Source: an uncultured Pseudomonadota bacterium (lineage in GTDB: Bacteria; Pseudomonadota; Gammaproteobacteria; Burkholderiales; Thiobacillaceae). From it: a DNA stretch of 8,514 nt. Below, in pieces: positions 1-4,955 of this stretch (positions are counted from its first letter, which is position 1; each line of letters starts with the position of its first letter). The DNA is taken from contig CAIXFP010000284.1 of NCBI GenBank assembly GCA_903918705.1, positions 1 to 8,514 on the forward strand. The letters run 5' to 3'. The notes beneath the pieces are model-generated. The model was given only the letters and a program-made list of their open reading frames with translations. It did no database searches and was not told the DNA's origin. Both the position numbers and the translations under genes were made by a program.

Positions 1-293
1 CCGGAATGCGGCTGGACGTTGGCATGATAGACGCCGAAGAGCTTTTTGGCGCGTTCTATGGCAATGGCCTCAACCTGGTCTATGTGCCTGTTGCCGGCAT
101 AGTATCTCTTTCCCGGATAGCCCTCCGCGTACTTGTTGGTCAGCACCGAGCCTTGCGCCTGCATGACGGCGGGGCTGGTGTAGTTTTCCGAGGCGATGAG
201 CTCGATGTGCTCTTCCTGGCGTTTCGTTTCGCCCTGGATGGCGAACCAGAGTTCGGGATCGGTGACGGCTAGGGTCTGGGAGGCGGAGAACAT
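1..293 (-). CDS. glyA: Serine hydroxymethyltransferase, N-terminal part (runs off left edge)
   Basis: GlyA is a PLP-dependent cytosolic enzyme that interconverts serine plus tetrahydrofolate with glycine plus 5,10-methylene-THF, supplying one-carbon units. The reverse strand reads ATG at 293-291 and stays open to base 1, giving 97 residues. The early region carries the family blocks RQEEHIELIASENYTSP (residues 25-41) and LTNKYAEGYPGKRYY (51-65), then an NVQPHS block (92-97). These match the start of bacterial GlyA closely, which fixes both frame and start. The PLP lysine and the rest of the protein (families are about 415-420 aa) lie outside the window. From residue 63 on, the usual YYGGCEYVD block is replaced by YYAGNRHID, and rare codons (AGA, AGG, ATA, ATA) cluster there. 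The upstream region is shared with the divergent rluA-like gene. The Shine-Dalgarno is weak. Family assignment is very secure; whether this is the sole glyA copy is unknown. Confidence 0.95.
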   Translation of the reverse strand, partial: MFSASQTLAVTDPELWFAIQGETKRQEEHIELIASENYTSPAVMQAQGSVLTNKYAEGYPGKRYYAGNRHIDQVEAIAIERAKKLFGVYHANVQPHS

Positions 294-325
294 GGGCAAA
301 TATCCGGGAGCGCGAAGAAAGCGCG

Positions 326-331
326 ATTTTA
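326..331 (-). promoter_or_regulatory. Possible -10 element for glyA
   Basis: On the reverse strand TAAAAT lies about 33 bases upstream of the glyA ATG. It is followed by a GC-rich start-site region containing GCGC repeats. The matching -35 position (around 349-354) reads GCCCTG, far from TTGACA, so this is a plausible but weak sigma-70 element proposed from one hexamer only. Confidence 0.3.
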
Positions 332-404
332 CCCATGCCCGACCTCTCCAGGGCAGAAACGGCACGCGCGAAAATCCCGGCCGGCAGACATGATCCCGCT
401 GCCT

Positions 405-502
405 GTCATTCCCGCGGGAGCGGGAATCCAGCGCGTTCACCCGATTGCCGTTCAACCCCGAGTTAGGCGAAGGAACTGGATTCCCGCTTCCGTGGGAATG
501 AC
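405..502. repeat. REP/dRS3-like paired inverted repeat element
   Basis: Two 27-base arms (405-431 and 476-502) are inverted copies with only two differences. Each arm itself has the form ATTCCC-N8-GGGAAT, at 408-427 and 480-499. In the left arm an 8-bp stem closes on a GGGA loop. In the right arm the stem has one G-T wobble and a TTCC loop. The 44-base spacer between the arms is unrelated. The ATTCCC-N8-GGGAAT pattern is that of the Neisseria dRS3 repeats, and similar REP/BIME-type elements are widespread in other proteobacteria. It lies between the divergent glyA and rluA-like genes, ending 48 bases before the latter's start. It probably forms a long cruciform or RNA hairpin. Mobility would depend on a RAYT/transposase encoded elsewhere. 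Confidence 0.85.
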
Positions 503-550
503 GGTTCATGGTATTTGCTTACCGGCTCAAGAACCCTGTATCCCATAAAG

Positions 551-1198
551 ATGGAAATCCTCTACCAGGACGAATACCTGATCGTCTGCAACAAACCCAG
601 CGGCCTGCTGGCCGTGCCCGGCCGCGGCCCGGACAAGCAGGACTGCCTCTCGGCGCGGGTCCAGGCGTTTTGTCCGGACGCACTGATCGTGCACCGGCTC
701 GACTACGACACCTCCGGCATCATGCTGATGGCGCGGGGCATCGAGGCGCAGCGGCGGGTCAACCTCGCCTTCGAGAAACGCGTCGTGCACAAGCGCTACG
801 TGGCGGTGGTGGACGGCGTGCTCCTGCCGCAACCCGTCGACGCGGACGGCTGGGGCCTGATCGATCTGCCCCTCAACCTGGACTGGCCGAACCGGCCGAA
901 ACACTTCGTCGACCCCGTTGCCGGCAAGCCCAGCCGCACCCGCTGGCGTCCGCATCCGCCGGAACGACGGGGTGGTGCGACCGCCACACGGGTGGACCTG
1001 GAACCCATCACCGGCCGCTCCCACCAGTTGCGCGTGCATCTGCTGGCTCTGGGCCATCCCATCCTCGGCGATACCCTGTACGCCTCGCCCGAGGCCCAGT
1101 CCCGCGCGGAGCGTTTGCTCCTGCACGCCTGCGAGCTGTCCCTGATCCACCCTTACACCTGCGTGCCCCTGACCATCCGGAGCTCGGCGCCGTTCTGA
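551..1198 (+). CDS. rluA: RluA-family pseudouridine synthase
   Basis: Predicted 215-aa cytosolic enzyme that isomerises uridine to pseudouridine in structured RNA. E. coli RluA (219 aa) acts on 23S rRNA U746 and tRNA U32. The catalytic motif HRLDYDTSG sits at residues 49-57 with Asp51 as the nucleophile. KPSGLLAVPGR (15-25), DWPNRPKH (111-118) and ITGRSHQLRVHLLALGHPILGD (from 153) follow RluA itself rather than the longer RluC/RluD subfamily. There is no N-terminal S4 domain, also as in RluA. The ATG at 551 is preferred over an upstream TTG at 515 because homology begins at MEILYQDEYL. No strong Shine-Dalgarno is visible. The gene starts 48 bases after the REP-like element and is divergent from glyA; the next gene begins 139 bases downstream. 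Exact RNA target is inferred from subfamily similarity. Confidence 0.88.
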   Translation: MEILYQDEYLIVCNKPSGLLAVPGRGPDKQDCLSARVQAFCPDALIVHRLDYDTSGIMLMARGIEAQRRVNLAFEKRVVHKRYVAVVDGVLLPQPVDADGWGLIDLPLNLDWPNRPKHFVDPVAGKPSRTRWRPHPPERRGGATATRVDLEPITGRSHQLRVHLLALGHPILGDTLYASPEAQSRAERLLLHACELSLIHPYTCVPLTIRSSAPF

Positions 1199-1337
1199 CG
1201 GTCCGGTCAGATCCAGCGAGCAATATTGGAGCAGATGGTTCAATTGGCGGATCTTTTGACCATTCTCAGGGGGCGGCCAGGTGCGTAAGATGCGCCCCGC
1301 TACCGAGGTGGCGCCCGTACAAACAAGGAGACCCCCC

Positions 1338-1643
1338 ATGAAAGCTATCGTTATCGCCGCAGTTGCCGTGCTGTCCATGACCGCCGGTGTCGCCTCCGCC
1401 GACCTGGCCCTGGCCCAGAAAAACGGCTGCATGGCCTGCCACAAGATCGACAAGAAATTGGTCGGCCCCGCCTACAAGGACGTGGCCAAGAAATACGCGG
1501 GCGACGCCAAAGCCGAGGAGCATCTGGTCGGCGTCATCAAGAAAGGCGGCAAGGGGGTCTGGGGCCCGGTTCCCATGCTGGCGCATCCGCAGATTTCCGA
1601 CGAAACCGCGCACAAGCTGGCGGCCTGGGTTCTTTCCCTGTAA
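1338..1643 (+). CDS. Cytochrome c551/c552-like class I monohaem c-type cytochrome
   Basis: 101-aa periplasmic electron carrier. Residues 1-21 are a Sec signal peptide (basic start, hydrophobic core, likely cleavage after ASA at 21), leaving a mature protein of about 80 residues. The haem site CMACH is at residues 31-35 (Cys31, Cys34, proximal His35). The distal ligand is probably Met80 in GVWGPVPM. The LVGPAYKDVAKKYAG block (41-55) and the terminal AAWVLSL are typical of Pseudomonas c551/c8-type cytochromes, which donate electrons to cd1 nitrite reductase or to terminal oxidases. Such partners are not in the window, so a role in denitrification is not shown. A strong ribosome site AAGGAG (1325-1330) lies 7 bases before the ATG. 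The gene is monocistronic, with an intrinsic terminator right after it. Confidence 0.93.
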   Translation: MKAIVIAAVAVLSMTAGVASADLALAQKNGCMACHKIDKKLVGPAYKDVAKKYAGDAKAEEHLVGVIKKGGKGVWGPVPMLAHPQISDETAHKLAAWVLSL

Positions 1644-1662
1644 GCCGCGCCTGAGCACGATC

Positions 1663-1685
1663 AAGCCGGGTACGCCCGGCTTTTT
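1663..1685 (+). terminator. Rho-independent terminator after the cytochrome c gene
   Basis: A perfect 8-bp stem (AAGCCGGG at 1663-1670, CCCGGCTT at 1675-1682) with a TACG tetraloop runs into a five-T tract (1681-1685). It begins 20 bases after the cytochrome stop codon and should separate that transcript from the outer-membrane protein gene. Confidence 0.92.
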
Positions 1686-1717
1686 CATGCGCCGGCGGCT
1701 GCGGCCAGGGCGCTTGT

Positions 1718-1731
1718 GTAACCTGGGTTAC
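1718..1731. promoter_or_regulatory. 14-bp palindrome, candidate operator
   Basis: GTAACC-TG-GGTTAC is a perfect 6+2+6 inverted repeat between the cytochrome terminator and the outer-membrane protein gene, about 63 bases before that gene's start. Its place fits a repressor or activator site for the downstream gene. No convincing -35/-10 pair was seen beside it and the symmetry does not match a regulator I recognise. Confidence 0.4.
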
Positions 1732-1793
1732 TGAGCGAGACAGATTCGTGGCGTAGGGTGTGGCCTCCCACCCACCCTCCGGAGTTAGTCATC

Positions 1794-2354
1794 ATGCGTC
1801 TCAAACCCCTTACCCTTGTGCTCGGCCTCGGCCTGTTTGCCGCCACCAGCGCCTCCTTCGCGGGCGACGACTGGAAATTCCTGCCCGTGCGCGATGCCGA
1901 TTACAAGCCCGACCTGACCGTGTCCGTGATGGGGGGGGCCCTCGATCCGCAACATGGCAGCCGCGGCAGCTACATCGGTGGGGAACTCGCCTTCAACTGC
2001 CTGGCCCTGCAACCACCCAAGGGCGTGCTGCGCAGCAAGGTTTCTCTTGGTAGTTACGACCACGGTGGCATGAAGATTACTTCCTTTGAAATCAACCCGC
2101 GCTGGACCACCCAACTGAGCCAGGATTTGAGCGTGGGCGTCGGCCCCGGCATCGGCCTGGTGAAGGCCGAGATGGCCGGTACCAGCAAGGACATGGCCGC
2201 GCTGCAGCTCGGCGCCGATCTCGATTACCGCGTCGGCGCGGTGAACCTGGGCCTGGGCGCGCGCTGGCAGACCACCCAGAACAAGGAAATCGTCTCGGGC
2301 ACCCGCGGTGCCGACAACTTCCTGATCCTGGCCAAGCTCGGCGTCAACTTCTAA
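1794..2354 (+). CDS. Outer-membrane beta-barrel protein, function unknown
   Basis: 186-aa exported protein. Residues 1-23 form a signal peptide with probable cleavage after SFA. The mature part alternates hydrophobic and polar residues in short segments rich in Gly and aromatics (for example 112-124, 136-147, 149-159, 175-186). It ends in KLGVNF, the terminal-Phe signature used by the BAM machinery, so a small 8-stranded barrel in the outer membrane is likely. The GGAG at 1781-1784, 9 bases before the ATG at 1794, supports the start. No catalytic motif was identified; a PagL-type lipid A deacylase was considered but its His-Ser signature is not evident. An eight-G tract at 1931-1938 (codons 46-49) is a possible slippage site. 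A strong hairpin follows the stop. Export and barrel are well supported; function is not. Confidence 0.8.
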   Translation: MRLKPLTLVLGLGLFAATSASFAGDDWKFLPVRDADYKPDLTVSVMGGALDPQHGSRGSYIGGELAFNCLALQPPKGVLRSKVSLGSYDHGGMKITSFEINPRWTTQLSQDLSVGVGPGIGLVKAEMAGTSKDMAALQLGADLDYRVGAVNLGLGARWQTTQNKEIVSGTRGADNFLILAKLGVNF

Positions 2355-2365
2355 GCACCTGTCGG

Positions 2366-2387
2366 CGCCGGCCAGGTTTGGCCGGCG
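2366..2387 (+). terminator. GC-rich hairpin after the beta-barrel gene, weak terminator candidate
   Basis: A perfect 9-bp inverted repeat (CGCCGGCCA at 2366-2374, TGGCCGGCG at 2379-2387) with a GGTT loop starts 12 bases after the stop codon. It lacks a proper T tract (only TTG follows), so it may mark the 3' end of the message or pause transcription rather than act as a full intrinsic terminator. Confidence 0.5.
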
Positions 2388-2556
2388 TTGCCGTGCCGAG
2401 GCTTAGTTTCGTCCCGTGAATGGAGGAACGGGATGGAAGCAGAGTGTTGGAGCAGTAGGCCCATGGGCGTATCGTCGCCGGCGGTCGATGCGATGCTGCC
2501 AAGGCGAGCGTGAAGCACCCCCTCAGGGTGGTGCGCCCGCCAGGAATTCATGCATG
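2388..2556. other. Intergenic region without a supported gene
   Basis: This 169-base stretch separates the beta-barrel gene from the regulatory block of the PEP-CTERM gene. Short open frames on both strands lack ribosome sites and recognisable protein character. Two minor hairpins are possible, TCCCGT/ACGGGA at 2412-2433 and GCACC/GGTGC around 2515-2534. No RNA gene was recognised. Confidence 0.5.
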
Positions 2557-2579
2557 TGTCGGAGTTTTTTACACCGACA
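2557..2579. promoter_or_regulatory. Inverted repeat, candidate sigma-54 activator (enhancer) site
   Basis: TGTCGG at 2557-2562 and CCGACA at 2574-2579 are perfect inverted half-sites. Inner GT (2564-2565) and AC (2571-2572) extend the symmetry around a T-rich centre. The midpoint, near 2568, is about 59 bp upstream of the -24 element, a typical distance for a bacterial enhancer-binding protein. PEP-CTERM genes are often found with the PrsK/PrsR two-component system, where PrsR is a sigma-54 activator, so a PrsR-like protein is the leading candidate. That binding partner is inferred. Confidence 0.65.
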
Positions 2580-2582
2580 TGT

Positions 2583-2598
2583 TTGCATTATTGCATTA
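2583..2598 (+). repeat. Tandem TTGCATTA repeat
   Basis: TTGCATTA occurs twice in direct tandem (2583-2590, 2591-2598). It occurs a third time at 2637-2644, overlapping the -12 part of the sigma-54 promoter. The segment is AT-rich and lies between the inverted repeat and the promoter, where DNA bending would be expected, but no clear IHF consensus was found. Confidence 0.6.
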
Positions 2599-2625
2599 CC
2601 AATATAAAACAGTAGGTTAAATGGC

Positions 2626-2641
2626 TGGCACGATCATTGCA
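2626..2641 (+). promoter_or_regulatory. Sigma-54 (RpoN) -24/-12 promoter
   Basis: TGGCACGATCATTGCA matches the RpoN consensus TGGCACG-N4-TTGCW exactly, with a pyrimidine before it. The invariant GG is at 2627-2628 and GC at 2639-2640, correctly spaced. Transcription should start near 2652, giving a leader of about 59 nt before the PEP-CTERM gene. Because sigma-54 promoters need an ATP-driven activator, the upstream inverted repeat is its likely enhancer. Confidence 0.9.
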
Positions 2642-2655
2642 TTAAAATTGGACAT

Positions 2656-2675
2656 GGCCGCATGTTTGTGCGGCC
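2656..2675 (+). promoter_or_regulatory. 5'-UTR hairpin of the PEP-CTERM gene
   Basis: GGCCGCA (2656-2662) and TGCGGCC (2669-2675) form a perfect 7-bp stem with a TGTTTG loop. It sits almost at the predicted sigma-54 start site, so it would cap the 5' end of the mRNA. It could protect the transcript or modulate elongation. There is no uninterrupted T tract after it, so it is not a clear attenuator. Confidence 0.6.
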
Positions 2676-2710
2676 GCCTTATTTGATCGTATTTAATCCT
2701 AGGGGTAATT

Positions 2711-3745
2711 ATGGTTGGGCAATCTGCATTCAAGTTGCAAAGCTTATTGGCCGCATCGTTGGTCATGTTCGCCACCACGTCTCACGCCCTGGTCATTACG
2801 CCGAATTTCGGCACATCAATTACGAGCAGCGCCAACGCCACGCAAATCGAGGCAGCGATCAACCAGGCTCTGGGCACCCTGGATAGCCTATACAGCAATG
2901 CGGTCAATCTCAGCGTCGACTTCACCTATACGGCGGCCAGTTCGGGCAATCTCCTGAGTACTACGCAGTATTACTACAGCGTTTCGTATTCGGATTACGT
3001 CGCCAAACTCCATTCAGATGCCACGGCGCACCCGGAAAATACCGTGCTGGCCACCGCCATTGCCCATCTTCCCCAGGGCAATGACGCGAATGGCAGCGGG
3101 AATATGGCATTGTCCTCCAGCCTTTATGAGATGCTCGGATTTGGAATTCCCGCGACACCGGCTCCGGTGATCAATATCAATAACCTCCAGAATTTTTCCT
3201 TTACCCAGCCCACCGGCGCGTCCCAATTTGATTTGATTGGCGGCCTGGAGCATGAACTGGATGAAGTCCTGGGCGGCGGCGGTGGCGGTTCCACGCTCAA
3301 TGCCATTTACGCTGGCAATTCCTGGTTCGCCGGCAAATACGGTCCCATGGACCTGTATCGTTATTCGGCGCCCGGCACGCCCAGTTTCACCACATCGAGC
3401 GGTGCCACCTCGTATTTTTCGATAGATGGCGGGGTCACTGACATCGTCGGGTTCAACCAGAGCGCCAGCGGCGATTTCGCGGATTTGACCCCGCAATGCG
3501 GCGGCGTTGGCGGCTATCAGTACATCCAGAATGCCTTCAATTGCGTGGGCCCTTACGAAACCTACACCACGGCCTCGCCGGAATACACCATGCTGGAATC
3601 GATAGGCTGGAATCCCTTTGTTTCCTCCAATAATTCATTGCCCGAGCCCGATTCCGGCTATTTGTTCCTGATCGGCCTCGCTGCCATGGCCGGAGTCATG
3701 AAGGCGAGAAACCGGGAAGCCAGGGGACGCGCCGCGCAAGTCTGA
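2711..3745 (+). CDS. PEP-CTERM sorting-domain protein with HExxE metzincin-like motif
   Basis: 344-aa exported protein. Residues 1-26 are a signal peptide (likely cleavage after SHA). The C-terminal sorting signal comprises Pro-Glu-Pro at 311-313, a hydrophobic segment (about 316-330) and a basic tail (KARNREARGR). Exosortase would cleave at this signal and hand the protein to the envelope or extracellular matrix. The centre resembles PEP-CTERM/secreted families with a HEI(S/D)EV(M/L)G-type motif: here HELDEVLG at 181-188, followed by a six-glycine run (188-193) and a MDLYRYSAPG / YFSIDGG region (213-241). Against the metzincin pattern HExxHxxGxxH, positions 185 and 191 are Glu and Gly, so catalysis is doubtful. 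Cys263 and Cys277 may form a disulfide. AGGGG at 2701-2705 lies 5 bases before the ATG. The gene has its own sigma-54 promoter. Base composition is visibly less GC-rich than in its neighbours. No exosortase gene is in the window. Confidence 0.88.
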   Translation: MVGQSAFKLQSLLAASLVMFATTSHALVITPNFGTSITSSANATQIEAAINQALGTLDSLYSNAVNLSVDFTYTAASSGNLLSTTQYYYSVSYSDYVAKLHSDATAHPENTVLATAIAHLPQGNDANGSGNMALSSSLYEMLGFGIPATPAPVININNLQNFSFTQPTGASQFDLIGGLEHELDEVLGGGGGGSTLNAIYAGNSWFAGKYGPMDLYRYSAPGTPSFTTSSGATSYFSIDGGVTDIVGFNQSASGDFADLTPQCGGVGGYQYIQNAFNCVGPYETYTTASPEYTMLESIGWNPFVSSNNSLPEPDSGYLFLIGLAAMAGVMKARNREARGRAAQV

Positions 3746-3748
3746 GTC

Positions 3749-3774
3749 CGTCATTCCGGAGCAATCCGGCATCC
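3749..3774. repeat. Hairpin between convergent genes, degenerate REP-like arm
   Basis: CCGGA (3756-3760) and TCCGG (3765-3769) pair around a GCAA tetraloop in the 37-bp gap between the convergent PEP-CTERM and response-regulator genes. It begins CGTCATTCC and ends ATCC, like the arms of the repeat at 405-502, suggesting a decayed single copy. It has no T tract on either side, so any bidirectional terminator role is speculative. Confidence 0.4.
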
Positions 3775-3782
3775 GGTCGTTA

Positions 3783-4955
3783 CTACCAGACTTCGATCCG
3801 GCTGCCGCCGTCGGCGGCGTCCACGGCTCCCCGCAGTTCCTGCCCCAGGACTTCACCCAGGTTCTCGCCGATGGCGCTCATCAAGGCGTCCGCCTGTTCG
3901 GCATCCTTGTAGAGTGCTTGTGCCTTGGCGACCGCGTCGCGGGTGATGTCCTGGAGATAGGTTTCCTGGGTATCGGTCAGGCCCAGGAACAGAAAGGAAT
4001 TCTCGACCGCTTCCACCAGTTGATTGAGGATGGTGCCGCTTTCCTGGCGCTGCTCGATGTAGTGCTTCTCGAAATCACGCAGGGCCTTGGTGATCTGGTG
4101 CAGGACGCCCAGCAACTTGTCGCCGCGTCCGACCGCATTCAGCATCAAGTCGAGCAAACGCAACTGGGCGTCGACCGATTCGGCGATGATGGCCGCGTCG
4201 TTGCGAATATTCGCATGGCGGTCTTCGTCGTCCCGAGGCATGTTTTTGACGATGATGGAACAGCGCTCGTAATTGAAGGCGGAGCGGCTGCCCAGGTCGA
4301 TGATCCGGTCGCCGGCGGCCATGTTGTGTAGCACCGCTTCCTCGAGGGGAGAGCACAGTCCATTCCGGTTGCGCGACAGGGCGCCATGGCTGTCCCGCAA
4401 CTGGATCGCCACCTCCAGGCCGAAATCCTGAAAAACCTGGAGGATGGTGGAAGCCAGTTGGGACAGGTCGGAACAACCGACGAGTTGCCGTAAAAACGTC
4501 AGCACGATGCCCATGTCCTCCACCGCCGACATGGCGGTCATGGCGGTGCGGGTCGCCAAATGGGCATGTTTGGCCAGTTCCTGATTCTTGTCGCGGTTGC
4601 GCAGCACCACCCCGATCTTGTCCATCAGTTCCTCGGAGTCGAAGGGCTTGGTCATGTAATCGTCGCCCCCCGCCTCGTAGCCGGCCAGGCGGTCCGCGGT
4701 CTCGACGTGGGCGGAGAGAAAAATCACCGGGACGTCGCTGGTCTGGCTCGACGCCTTGAGCAGGCGGCAGGCGGCATAGCCGTCCATCAGTGGCATTTCC
4801 ACGTCCAGCAGGATGAGCGTGGGGGGTGACGCCAGGGCCAGGTTCACCCCGTCCTGGCCATTTGCCGCATAGCGTATGGCGTACTTGCCGCCCAACAGTT
4901 CTTCCAGGAAGACGCCGGTGAATTCGTCATCATCGATCACCAAAATGGTTTTCAT
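3783..4955 (-). CDS. Response regulator, receiver plus unrecognised (GAF-like/helical) output region
   Basis: 390-aa cytoplasmic protein. Residues 1-120 are a complete receiver domain: acidic Asp8/Asp9, phospho-acceptor Asp51 in LILLDVEMPLMDG, switch Ser81 and Lys103 in TKPF. The rest holds no helix-turn-helix, GGDEF, EAL, HD-GYP or AAA+ motif. Residues about 155-270 have the mixed alpha/beta character of a degenerate GAF-like domain (LVGCSDLSQLASTILQVF start). Residues about 270-375 are predominantly helical and could form a coiled coil. It is translationally coupled to the kinase upstream: its ATG overlaps the kinase stop as ATGA (4955-4952). An AAGGAA ribosome site lies at 4968-4963, within the kinase gene. 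The kinase HPt domain is therefore its likely phosphodonor. The output is not known; it may act through protein contacts. Receiver identification is certain, the GAF-like call tentative. Confidence 0.9.
   Translation of the reverse strand: MKTILVIDDDEFTGVFLEELLGGKYAIRYAANGQDGVNLALASPPTLILLDVEMPLMDGYAACRLLKASSQTSDVPVIFLSAHVETADRLAGYEAGGDDYMTKPFDSEELMDKIGVVLRNRDKNQELAKHAHLATRTAMTAMSAVEDMGIVLTFLRQLVGCSDLSQLASTILQVFQDFGLEVAIQLRDSHGALSRNRNGLCSPLEEAVLHNMAAGDRIIDLGSRSAFNYERCSIIVKNMPRDDEDRHANIRNDAAIIAESVDAQLRLLDLMLNAVGRGDKLLGVLHQITKALRDFEKHYIEQRQESGTILNQLVEAVENSFLFLGLTDTQETYLQDITRDAVAKAQALYKDAEQADALMSAIGENLGEVLGQELRGAVDAADGGSRIEVW

Noticed and set aside
1256..1269. FNR/Anr-like box TTGACCATTCTCAG upstream of the cytochrome c gene
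   Set aside because: Only the left half resembles TTGAT; the right half does not match ATCAA, so oxygen regulation cannot be claimed.
1256..1291. Sigma-70 promoter from TTGACC and TAAGAT before the cytochrome gene
   Set aside because: The spacing of 24 bases is too long for a working -35/-10 pair.
508..1341. 277-aa open frame overlapping the RluA-like gene on the same strand
   Set aside because: It is rich in Arg/Pro/Ala as expected for an off-frame reading of GC-rich DNA, while the frame starting at 551 has all pseudouridine synthase motifs.
527..1453. 308-aa reverse-strand open frame opposite rluA and the cytochrome gene
   Set aside because: It spans two clear + strand genes, the intergenic gap and the cytochrome ribosome site, and has no recognisable domain.
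2351..2607. Two short open frames (66 aa reverse, 63 aa forward) in the intergenic region
   Set aside because: They overlap a hairpin or the inverted repeat, lack ribosome sites and show no protein-like pattern.
3014..3496. 160-aa reverse-strand frame within the PEP-CTERM gene
   Set aside because: It is antisense to a well-supported exported protein, with no ribosome site and no domain.
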